64,000 nucleotides of DNA. Source: Gemmatimonadota bacterium. GTDB taxonomy: Bacteria; Gemmatimonadota; Gemmatimonadetes; Gemmatimonadales; Gemmatimonadaceae. Both the position numbers and the translations under genes were made by a program. Below the pieces are notes generated by a model. It was not told the origin of the DNA. It searched no databases and saw nothing but the letters and a program-made list of their open reading frames with translations. The stretch lies in the NCBI GenBank assembly GCA_028287235.1, contig JAQBQB010000010.1, forward strand, positions 434,001 to 498,000, in the 5' to 3' direction. Each line of letters starts with the position of its first letter. Positions within the stretch are counted from its first letter, which is position 1. Below are positions 38,832 to 47,400 of this stretch, in pieces.

Positions 38832-38850
38832 TTGTTCAAATTACGAACAA
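38832..38850. promoter_or_regulatory. Operator palindrome TTGTTC-N7-GAACAA between uxaC and ROK gene
   Basis: TTGTTC-AAATTAC-GAACAA is a perfect 6-base dyad with a 7-base centre, the same half-sites and spacing as at susC (11999). It could repress the pectin operon and autoregulate the ROK gene. I did not see another copy in noncoding DNA of the window. Confidence 0.7.
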
Positions 38851-38975
38851 TATCGGGAATGCGTTAGTCCTTTTGTCCACCCAGGGTATATTGGCCGTTG
38901 GCGGAGCGAAGGTACGACCCGATGGCGTTCAACCGTAAACCGATGGGGTACAATGTCTTACGTTGAACCGGCCGC

Positions 38976-40196
38976 ATGAGGAAGATCAACACTCGCAGCT
39001 TCGTTCGGGCCACCCGCTCCACCCCGCGCGAGATCAACCGCCAGATCCTGCTCAACCTCGTCCGCGAGCATCAGCCGATCTCGCGGGCCGACATCGCCCG
39101 CCGAATGCACGTGGGCCGCGGGATGGTCACGTCGCTCGTCAGCGAGCTCCTCGTGGACGGCTCCATCTATGAAGGCGCGACCATCGACGCGCCGCGCGGC
39201 CGCAAGCCGATGATGCTGTACGTGCGCACCCACGACCGCCTCGTCGTGGCGATCGACGTCCGCTTCACGCTCACGTACGTCATGCTGTGCGACTTCAACG
39301 GGAACAGCATCGCGCTCGAGACGTTCGAGACCGTGGTCGATCCCGCCGCCTTCGTCGCCACGCTCGGCCGCATGATTCCCAAACTGCTCAAGGCGCATCG
39401 CGCGGCCGGCAAGTGCAACGGCATTGGGCTCGTGGTGCCGGGCATGGTGGACCAACGCACCGGCCGAGTGCTCAATGCGCCGCAGCTCGGCTGGCGAGAC
39501 ATCGACGTGCGCGACGCGCTCGCCGACGCCACGGGCTTTCCTGTGCACATCGAGAACGCGCCAATCGCGTGCGCGCTGGCAAAGATGTGGCTCGGCCAGC
39601 GCGGCGGCGACGCGCCGCGAGACTTCGTCTACGTCACGGTGTCCGACGGCTTCGGCGCCGGCGTGGTCGTCAACGGCGAAGTCGTGCGCGGACACGACAG
39701 CTCGGCGGGCGAGTTCGGCCACGTGGCGGTCGACCCACGCGGACCGGTGTGCCTGTGCGGATCGCGCGGCTGCATCGAGGCGTACACGTCCAACCTCGCG
39801 ACGGTCTCACGCTACCTGGGCCGCGAGTTCTCGCCCGCCGCCGCGCGCGAGCTGTTGCACGAGTCGGGCATCACCATCGATCAGGTCATCGCGCGCGGAC
39901 GATCGGGCGACGCGGCGGCGCTCGCGGCGCTCGAGGAAACCGCGCGCTATCTCGGACGCGGCCTTTCGATGATCGTGAACACGATCAACCCGGAGCAGAT
40001 CTTCGTCGGCGGCGAGATCACGGACCTGTGGGACCGCCTCGCGCCGATCATGCGCGAAGTGATCGAGGCGCGGGCGCTCACGTCGCGCGCCGCCGCGACG
40101 CCATTGATTCCCGACTCCACGGGAACGTATCCGCGGTTGCGTGGCGCCACGGCGCTGGTTGCGGCGCCCCTCTTCGCAGCGCCGCGGGTCGCGTAG
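38976..40196 (+). CDS. ROK-family transcriptional repressor of pectin genes
   Basis: This 406-residue protein has an N-terminal winged helix-turn-helix (about 18-75: 'REINRQILLNLVREHQPISRADIARRMHVGRGMVTSLV') and a ROK sugar-binding domain. ROK hallmarks are 'SSAGEFGHVAVDPRGPVCLCGSRGCIEAY', with the CxCGxxGCxE zinc site, and 'GIGLVVPGMVDQRTG'. The N-terminal ATP-binding aspartate motif is weak ('GIDVR'-like 'VAIDVRFT'), as expected for a regulator instead of a kinase. Divergence from uxaC and the shared palindrome point to control of the pectin units, with a uronate or KDG-like inducer as inference. Confidence 0.9.
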   Translation: MRKINTRSFVRATRSTPREINRQILLNLVREHQPISRADIARRMHVGRGMVTSLVSELLVDGSIYEGATIDAPRGRKPMMLYVRTHDRLVVAIDVRFTLTYVMLCDFNGNSIALETFETVVDPAAFVATLGRMIPKLLKAHRAAGKCNGIGLVVPGMVDQRTGRVLNAPQLGWRDIDVRDALADATGFPVHIENAPIACALAKMWLGQRGGDAPRDFVYVTVSDGFGAGVVVNGEVVRGHDSSAGEFGHVAVDPRGPVCLCGSRGCIEAYTSNLATVSRYLGREFSPAAARELLHESGITIDQVIARGRSGDAAALAALEETARYLGRGLSMIVNTINPEQIFVGGEITDLWDRLAPIMREVIEARALTSRAAATPLIPDSTGTYPRLRGATALVAAPLFAAPRVA

Positions 40197-40755
40197 ACGC
40201 CTTTCCGCGTTTCGTGGCCGGCCGCGGAATCACCGTGTCGACGGGTTCGGGAAAGCGATACGTGCCGGAGAAGGTGACGAGCGAGTCGATGCGCGCCAGG
40301 AACGCGGGACCTACTCCGCTCACACGGCGCAGCCCGTCGCGATTGAGAAACGGTCCGTGTTGGAGACGGTCGGCCACGATGCGTTTCGCCATCGCGGCGC
40401 TCACTCCTGGCAACGAGTCGAGCTGCGGTGCGCTGGCCACGTCGAGGTCGAGCTTGCCGCGAATGTGGCCCGGACCGTCGGCCATCGTGGCGAGCGATGA
40501 CTTCGCCGCCGAGTCGCGCGCGGTTGCTCGGCGCGTGCTATCCGTCGTTGGCCGCGTCGAGGCTCGGCGTCCACGGCCCTTCCCTCCCCGACCGGCGCGC
40601 GCCGACGAGTCGGCGGCCTGCGCCTGGCGCTCGAGCGCGGGTTGGACTGCGGGGGCTTCGTCCCGGCCCGCCGCGCGAAGGACTCGGACGCCGGCACCGA
40701 GGACCGCGACGGAGGCGATGAAGATGAGGGCTTTATGATCGGATTGGAGGGGCAT
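40078..40755 (-). CDS. ComEA-like helix-hairpin-helix protein
   Basis: The 225-residue protein has one N-terminal membrane segment ('ALIFIASVAVLGAGVRVL'), an Arg/Ala-rich linker (40-95) and a double helix-hairpin-helix of ComEA type (about 100-165): 'LDLDVASAPQLDSLPGVSAAMAKRIVADR' and 'GLRRVSGVGPAFLARIDS'. ComEA homologues bind DNA at the outside of the inner membrane during natural transformation. The last 60 residues are basic and disordered. Its 3' end overlaps the convergent ROK gene by 119 bases, unusual but not avoidable because no earlier stop exists. Confidence 0.75.
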   Translation of the reverse strand: MPLQSDHKALIFIASVAVLGAGVRVLRAAGRDEAPAVQPALERQAQAADSSARAGRGGKGRGRRASTRPTTDSTRRATARDSAAKSSLATMADGPGHIRGKLDLDVASAPQLDSLPGVSAAMAKRIVADRLQHGPFLNRDGLRRVSGVGPAFLARIDSLVTFSGTYRFPEPVDTVIPRPATKRGKASTRPAALRRGAPQPAPWRHATADTFPWSRESMASRRRAT

Positions 40756-40825
40756 GGAACGAAGGTACGGCGGCGGCGTTTGGAAGCGGCATCAATAGAA
40801 CGCGAGTGAAATCGCTGGATTGCGC

Positions 40826-40877
40826 GGAGCTCGTAGTTCGGAGCTCGATGCTCAAGGCTCGCTGCTGGCGCTCGGCC
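40826..40877. repeat. Copy of the GCTCG repeat family
   Basis: The segment GGAGCTCGTAGTTCGGAGCTCG...GGCTCGCTGCTGGCGCTCGGCC resembles the two inverted arms at 61785-61939, with one base difference in the 19-base core. It lies in the 190-base gap upstream of the PadR gene. It looks like a REP-type dispersed intergenic element. Confidence 0.5.
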
Positions 40878-40945
40878 GAGAGCAGCTTGTTCGCATCCCG
40901 GGCGTCTCAGTATCTTCCTATCGACACTCTATACGTGAGCCACCT

Positions 40946-41278
40946 ATGGCCGCACGCTCCACGTCGCTCCTCCAAGGCACCCTCGACCTGCTCATCCTGC
41001 GCGCCCTGTCGCTTCAGGAGCTGCATGGACTCGGCGTTGCGCGGCGCGTCGAGCAGCTCACCAACGGCACCTTTCAGGTGAAGCCCGGATCGCTGTTCCC
41101 GGCGTTGCATCGGCTGGAAGAGGCGGGCTGGCTCGCGGCGTCGTGGGGCGTCTCGGAGAACAACCGGCGCGCGAAATTCTATCGGCTCACGAAGACGGGG
41201 CGCCAGCAGCTGGAGCGCGAGACCGGCGAGTGGAACCGGATCTCCATCGCGATCACCGCGGCGCTGCACGCCACCTGA
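40946..41278 (+). CDS. PadR-family transcriptional regulator
   Basis: The protein is 110 residues from ATG 40946; the longer frame in the track reads through the upstream repeat. 'STSLLQGTLDLLILRALSLQELHGLGVARRVEQLT' and 'PGSLFPALHRLEEAGWL' are the PadR winged-helix signature, followed by 'KFYRLTKTGRQQL'. Such short PadR proteins usually neighbour ABC permeases they control, but none is adjacent here, so its target is unknown. Confidence 0.9.
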   Translation: MAARSTSLLQGTLDLLILRALSLQELHGLGVARRVEQLTNGTFQVKPGSLFPALHRLEEAGWLAASWGVSENNRRAKFYRLTKTGRQQLERETGEWNRISIAITAALHAT

Positions 41279-41464
41279 GCGAACGGCAACGAACGGCACC
41301 TAACGGCCGCGTTCGTTGGTCAACCTTCGGATTCCACGGGGGTAGAGAGTGCGACCCGCCGATGGCGGCCGAACCACAACCGAACACCTCGCCGCGATAC
41401 GGCCCGACGCCAGAAGCCAGTAGCCGCGTTATGCTTAACGCTGCTCTCACATACGAGACTGCCC

Positions 41465-43147
41465 ATGAAGTTGCTGTCCTCCCTGTTCCTGACGGCGTCG
41501 TTCGCGATCGCCGCATGCGGCGCGCCGGCCACGGTCGCCACCACGGTGCCCGCGCCGACCCCGGTCCGCGAGCAACCCACCGCCGCCGCCGTATCGGTCG
41601 GACGAGTGCCGGCCGTCACGCTCACCGAGGCGCCACGCAACTGGCAGCTGCTCGACGAAGCGTCGGATCACGTGCCGGGCATCAGCGCCGAGCGCGCGAT
41701 GAAGGAGCTGCTGGCCGGTAAGTCGCCGCGGCGCACCGTGCTCGTGGCGATCATCGACAACGGCATCGACACGTCGCACGTCGACCTCAAAGCGAACCTC
41801 TGGGTGAACCCGAAGGAGATCGGCGGCAACGGCAAGGACGACGACAACAACGGCTTCGTCGATGACGTGCACGGCTGGAACTTCATCGGCGGACGCGACG
41901 GCGCGGACGTCCACTGGGACACCTTCGAGGTGACGCGCGAATACGCGCGCTGCCACGGCAAAGCGGCCGCGAGCGGTGTGCCGGCGATCAGCGACGCAGC
42001 GCGCTGCACGCAGATCGACGCCGACTACGACAAGCAGCGCAAGTCCATTGAAGGGTCGGTCGGGAACTACCGCGAGATTCACACGATGTTGCAGCAGATC
42101 CTGCCGGTGCTCCAGAAGGCGGTCGGCAGCGATTCGTTGACCACCGAGCGGGTGCGCGCCGTTCCGATGTCGTCGGCCCAGGTGACCCAGGCGCGGCAGG
42201 TCTATCTCGAGCTCGCGGCGCAGGGCGCCACGCCGTCGGTGATCGAGGACGGTCTCGCGTCGCTCGAGGGTCAACTCAAGTACGCGCTCAACCCGGACTA
42301 CAATCCGCGCACCGTCGTCGGCGACAACTACGCCGATCCGAGCGAGCATCGCTACGGCAACGGCGACGTGATGGGGCAGGACGCGAAACACGGTACGCAC
42401 GTCGCGGGCATCATCGGCGCGGTGCGCGGAAACGGCACCGGCATCGACGGCATCGCGCCGGCGGTCAAGTTCATGATGATCCGCACGGTGCCCGACGGCG
42501 ACGAGCGCGACAAGGACGTGGCCAACGCCATTCGCTACGCGGTGGACAACGGCGCGCAGATCATCAGCATGAGCTTCGGAAAGGCCTACTCGCCGTTCAA
42601 GGCGGCGGTCGACGAGGCGGTGAAGTACGCGGACTCGCACGGCGTGCTGATGGTGCACGCGGCGGGCAACGACGGCGCCGACTTGAGCAAGGGAAAGAAC
42701 TTTCCGAACCAGTACTACATCGGCGGCGGCCGCCCGCGGAACTGGATTGAAGTGGGTGCGTCGTCGTGGAAGGGCGGCGACAGTCTCGCGGCGCCGTTCT
42801 CCAACTACGGCCACGAACAAGTGGACGTGTTCGCCCCCGGCGTCGACATTCTCTCGACTATTCCCGGCAACAAGTACGAGCGCGACAGCGGCACGAGCAT
42901 GGCCGCGCCCGTCGTGAGCGGACTCGCGGCACTGGTGATGGACTACTATCCGAACCTCACCGCGTCCGACGTTCACGACATCATCGTGAAGTCGGTGACC
43001 AAGTTGAGCGATCAGATGGTCGTGCGGCCGGGCGAAGACAAGCAGCGCGTGCCGTTCGGATCGCTCTCGGCGTCGGGCGGAATCGTGAACGCCTACAACG
43101 CGCTGAAGATGGCCGACGAGATGAGCAACGGAAAAGCGCGGCCGTAA
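41465..43147 (+). CDS. Subtilase (S8) lipoprotein protease with large insert
   Basis: The 560-residue protein has a lipoprotein signal (LTASFAIAAC, Cys18). The catalytic triad is D98 ('AIIDNGIDTSHVDLK'), H309 ('KHGTHVAGIIGA') and S478 ('SGTSMAAPVVSG'), with oxyanion N in 'HAAGNDGAD'. About 210 residues separate D and H, far more than in subtilisin. The insert carries a calcium-like loop 'NGKDDDNNGFVDDVHGWNF' and a helical segment (190-275). This layout is familiar from Bacteroidetes S8 peptidases. It is probably anchored in the periplasm or on the surface. No propeptide domain is recognisable. Confidence 0.9.
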   Translation: MKLLSSLFLTASFAIAACGAPATVATTVPAPTPVREQPTAAAVSVGRVPAVTLTEAPRNWQLLDEASDHVPGISAERAMKELLAGKSPRRTVLVAIIDNGIDTSHVDLKANLWVNPKEIGGNGKDDDNNGFVDDVHGWNFIGGRDGADVHWDTFEVTREYARCHGKAAASGVPAISDAARCTQIDADYDKQRKSIEGSVGNYREIHTMLQQILPVLQKAVGSDSLTTERVRAVPMSSAQVTQARQVYLELAAQGATPSVIEDGLASLEGQLKYALNPDYNPRTVVGDNYADPSEHRYGNGDVMGQDAKHGTHVAGIIGAVRGNGTGIDGIAPAVKFMMIRTVPDGDERDKDVANAIRYAVDNGAQIISMSFGKAYSPFKAAVDEAVKYADSHGVLMVHAAGNDGADLSKGKNFPNQYYIGGGRPRNWIEVGASSWKGGDSLAAPFSNYGHEQVDVFAPGVDILSTIPGNKYERDSGTSMAAPVVSGLAALVMDYYPNLTASDVHDIIVKSVTKLSDQMVVRPGEDKQRVPFGSLSASGGIVNAYNALKMADEMSNGKARP

Positions 43148-43150
43148 GCC

Positions 43151-43315
43151 AGTGTCATCCTAGCGTAGCGTAGTGTCATCCTGAGCGTAGCGAAGGATCG
43201 CTTTCCATGGAGAGCGATCCTTCGTCGTATTCACTCCTCAGGATGACACTCGTTGCAAACGATCGCTTTCCATGGAGAGCGATCCTTCGTCGTATTCACT
43301 CCTCACGATGACACT
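43151..43315. repeat. HPERSEG-type inverted repeat elements between convergent genes
   Basis: A short truncated copy (43151-43170) is followed by a complete element (43172-43250) bounded by AGTGTCATCCTGAG and CTCAGGATGACACT. Inside is a strong stem GAAGGATCGCT...AGCGATCCTTCG. A third, partial copy (43261-43315) repeats the second half. The last bases overlap the stop codon of the cyclase gene. The hairpins lie between convergent genes and could act as a two-way terminator. Confidence 0.8.
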
Positions 43316-44280
43316 CATTTCACCAGCGTCACCGCCACGTCACCCACCACCTGCAGGCTCTTCGCCGAAATCTTGTCGAAGGTGTCCTGCGTGGTGTGGT
43401 GATAGTTCGGGCTCACCGGCGTGAACGCATCGTGGACTCTTGGCAGCACGCCAAACTGGATGTCGATGATGTCGATGACGCGCAGGCCCTTCTTCAGGAG
43501 CGGCAGGTGGTCGTCGGTGATCTGCTGCCCGACCTGGTTGATGAAGTACTTGCCGTAGCCCAGCTCCGCGGCGGTGGTCCAGACGCGGTTCACGACTTCG
43601 GGGGCCATCTGCACCGAGTTCGCCTCTTGATAGATCTGTAAATCGGCGTCGCCGATCATGTCGAACAGCGCGCCGTACAGCGGCTTGTAGTCGGGCGACG
43701 GCAGATGGTCGGCGAAATACTGCGACCCGAACAGCGCGTCGCGGTAAGCACCGGTGGTGTCGGGATCGAAGCCGCCCCAGTCCTCGCCGTCGACGAACAG
43801 CAGGTCGACGCCGACCGACGGCGGTGTCTTCTTGAAGACATCGGCCATGGCGACGAACATCCCGACTCCCGACGCGCCGTCGTTTGCCGCCGGAAACGAC
43901 TGCGTCTTCGCGCCGAGGTTCGGATCCTCGTCCGCGGTGGGACGGGTGTCCCAATGGGTGAGGTACAGCACGCGCTGCGTCGCGGTGGGATTGAAGCGCG
44001 CGAGGATGTTCCGCAGCGGCAGCTTCACGCCCTTCGCGGTCGTCTGCGTCCAGCTCTGCACGATCACGCTGTCGGTGCGCTTCTTCATCTCGGCGACGAT
44101 CCAATCCCCCGCTTTCTCGTGCGCGGGTGTTCCGGGCACGCGCGGTCCGAAGTCGAGCTGCGCTTTGGCAAAGCCCAACGCGGCCTGGCCGTCGAACGAG
44201 GTCTTGGGACCGGAGAAGCGGTCTTTGACTTGGTCGCAGCCGGCGAGCAGGACGAGCAGGAGGAGAGTCGATTTACGCAT
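43315..44280 (-). CDS. Glutaminyl-peptide cyclotransferase-like M28 lipoprotein
   Basis: The 321-residue lipoprotein (LLVLLAGC, Cys15) has the M28/glutaminyl-cyclase fold. Metal-site candidates are D111 in 'YLTHWDTRPTADEDP', D134 in 'AANDGASGVGM', E166 in 'LLFVDGEDWGG', 'FDMIGDADLQIYQE' and H in 'NYHHTTQDTFDKIS'. The combination HWDTRP / NDGASGV / DGEDWG / GSQYF is closer in my memory to bacterial animal-type glutaminyl cyclases, as in Porphyromonas, than to aminopeptidases. The enzyme would convert N-terminal Gln of exported proteins to pyroglutamate. An M28 aminopeptidase is the alternative. It follows sprA in the same direction after 122 bases. Confidence 0.75.
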   Translation of the reverse strand: MRKSTLLLLVLLAGCDQVKDRFSGPKTSFDGQAALGFAKAQLDFGPRVPGTPAHEKAGDWIVAEMKKRTDSVIVQSWTQTTAKGVKLPLRNILARFNPTATQRVLYLTHWDTRPTADEDPNLGAKTQSFPAANDGASGVGMFVAMADVFKKTPPSVGVDLLFVDGEDWGGFDPDTTGAYRDALFGSQYFADHLPSPDYKPLYGALFDMIGDADLQIYQEANSVQMAPEVVNRVWTTAAELGYGKYFINQVGQQITDDHLPLLKKGLRVIDIIDIQFGVLPRVHDAFTPVSPNYHHTTQDTFDKISAKSLQVVGDVAVTLVK

Positions 44281-44402
44281 GAGCTGGAACTTCCGAGAGG
44301 ATTATTGATGAAAGACGGCGGCCAACAAGAACAACTGCAGAGCACGGACAAGAACCGGTTTTGACGGACGGTCACGGTCCGTGTTCGTCCGCGATCCGCA
44401 GC

Positions 44403-47400
44403 TCACGGCTTCGGCCCACCAAACACTCGCAGCTCCAACACCGTCGAGAACACGGTCTGCGCAAATTTCCGGCTCAGATTGTTGTCGAACGTCACGATCT
44501 GCGAGCCCTGGAACGTGAACGTCAGATTCTCGTTCAGGTTGGTATCCGCCGTGAGATTGAACGATTGCCGCCCGTTGTCCTGCAGCCGGCTTTGAAACAC
44601 GCCGGTCTCGCTCAACACGTTCGTCGTATTGCGGCTCGATTGGAAGCTGGCGCGCGTGCGAAGGTCGCTGCGCAGTCCCAGCCCCCAGCTCTCGGGAATA
44701 TGGAACGACCGGCCGGCGTCGATACTGAACTCGTTCACGTGCGTGAGCGCAGTGCTTCCGGGAAGACTGTCGATGCGCCGGCTCAAGCTGTACCGCGCAC
44801 CGGTGCTCAAGCTTCCGCGCCCGGCCCATACCACCGATCCACCGAGCGGAAAGGTCTCGATGTGAGTATGGCGGATCTCCGAGGGCGTGTCGGTGAACAG
44901 GCTCGGCAGCGAGACCGTGACGTCGCTGCGCACGTAGCCGACGTTCGCGTCGAGATTGGATATCGCCCCCGTCACCACCGCCGGCCGATACGCCCAACGG
45001 AGGGTGGCGTCGGGGAATTGCGTCTGCGAGCCGTTCACCTCCGCCTGCGACGCATCGGGCCGGCCGATCCAGTTGAGCGTATTGGTGCGGCTGTAGCGAT
45101 TGACGAACGACGTTCCGAGCGGCAGCAGCACCACGCCCGAGGCGGCCAGCACGCCGGTCTGCCCCGCCGTGCTCGCGCTGATGCCGTTCACCGTGCGGAA
45201 CGAGCCCGGTCCGCCGAGGCCGAACTGAAAGAGGAGCGGCGCGCCGACGGGGGCGGCGTCGAGCGCCGAGAGCAGACTGCGCGTGTACGACACGTCGACT
45301 GGCGCGAACAGCGTTCCGATCCGCCGTACGAAGCTCGAGTCGCGCGAGTAGAGCGTGAACGCTCTCGCGATGTCGACGGTGGTGCCGACGCTCGCGGTCT
45401 GCGCCGCGGTCATGCGCCGCGGCAGCGTGAACGACGCCGCCGTCGCCAGCGAGTCGCGCGCGGCGAGCACGCTGTCCACGCCCACGACTCCGGGCAGCGG
45501 CACGAGCGAGCGGACGTTCGGATCGCGCAGCATGCTGAATTGCGTGCCGAACTCGCCGCGCGGGCGAAGCCACGCCGAGAACGCCGGCGAGAAGGCGACG
45601 CTCGTGAACATCGAGCGGTCGCGCTCGAAGCCGGCGTTCGCGCCGAACAGATCGCGGCGCTGGTGCGTCGCAACCACGGCCATCGTACTCGTGTCGCCGT
45701 AGTTGCGCAGGTCGCGCACCGACTGAATCTCCCAGCGCGCATTGAGCCCGCTCGTGGGCCGAAGCTCCAGCACGCTGCCGTTCCGCCAGAGCCGGCTCTC
45801 CGCCACGCTCACCGATGGCTGGTCGGTCGCCGCGCCGCCCGGCAGGATGAACGACAGCCGGCGGTCCGACGCGCGCACCACGCCGCTCGTAAACCGGAGC
45901 TGCGCCGGATTCCAGCGGAACGCGCTCCCGCGCAACGTGCTGATCGGCCCGGCCTGCAACACCTCGGGCAGCGCGCCGAGCACGCCGTCGAACCAGACGG
46001 GCAGATGCAGGGTGCGCGCGCTATCGTCGGTCACGAGGTAGTCGACACCGACGGTGAAATTGTGCGCGTTGCCGTCCTGGTACTCCGTACGGTCGATGCC
46101 GCTCACGTAAGTACCGGTGGCCGAGAGGTTGTTGATCAACGGTCCGAGGAACGCCGAGCTCACCGGCGTCGTGCGCCGAACGCTCAGGCTGTACGTCGTC
46201 AAGTCGGTCTTCGGGGTTCGAAGTCCGGGAATTCCCTTCCCCGGAATGTCCGTCTGCGACAGATACAGCGGGTCGTTGGCCAATGAGACTTTCGTGATCG
46301 TCAACGGGAGCGAAAACCCGACGCCGCGCGGCAGCAGCTTCTCGAGGTTCACCGTCGACGCCATGTCGACGTTCCGCTCGGACAGGAACGTCGGCTGCTC
46401 GGCGAGCTGGCGGAAGTTCGGATCGCGGTTGCTGACGTTGACGCGGAAGTCGGCGAACCCGCCGGCGTTCGCCGTCATCGAAATCTGTCCGGCGTAACCC
46501 GCCGTGTTGACTTGGTGGTCGAGCCGAATGTCGTCGACCCAGAGCTCGAGGGTGTCGCCCGGTGCAATGCTCGACGCGCCCGCCGTTGCGGCGACGCGCA
46601 CGATGCCGACCGCCAGCTCCTGCACCGCGGCGAGATTGGGCGCCGTCACCGCCGGGTCGACGGTGTAGACCATGTAGCCGTTGTCGCACGCGGCGAAGCG
46701 GTGGCTCACCTGTCCCACGGGCAGGGGCGACGCGACGATGATCGCCGAATCGACACCCGTACAGGCGATCGATTCTTTCTTGCCCGCGAGATACTCCTTT
46801 TGAATCTGCGCGCGCAATGCGACGAACCGGTTGAAGTCCAACGCGACGTCGGTCCACGCGGCAGCGGTCTGTCCGCTGCTCGCCGGCGTGCGATAGAGAT
46901 AGAAGTTGTTTTCGTCGCGCCCGACCTTCACGTACATCTGCAGGTCGCCGTTCTGGCCCCAGCCGTCGCCATGACCGCGGCCCCAGACGCGCAGCTGCTG
47001 ATAGCCGAGGTAGTACTGCGGGCCGGCGGGGAAACGGAAGAACGTCTCGGCGCGATGGTAGACCGGCATGTTGCCGGCCTGAATCCGCATCGAGTGCTCA
47101 TTGATCTGGGTGAGGCCCGTGGAGAATTGCGCCAGCTTGGTGTCGGCCTCGTCGGTCACGCCCGGCGGCGGTTGGTAGACGAGCGTGGCGCTGGAGTCGT
47201 TCGTGCCGATCGACGATGCGATGACGAAGCCGCCGTCGGGCTGGATGCCCGCCACGCCGCGCAGCGTCTGGCTGCTGCGCACGAGCCAGGGCGCGCCGGT
47301 CACGCGCAGCTCGGCGATCGGCACCTGCGTCGTCTCTTCGGGATCCTCGGCCTCGCCCGACACCACCGTGAGGCGCAACGCACGAATGCGACGGCGGTTG

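Noticed and set aside
38779-38975. TACAAT as a -10 box of the ROK gene
   Set aside because: No acceptable -35 element at the right distance, so only the operator is annotated in this gap.
40900-40945. Possible PadR operator or promoter (GTATC...TATAC) upstream of padR
   Set aside because: The arms are only four or five bases long with a long centre and no second copy, which is too weak to call.
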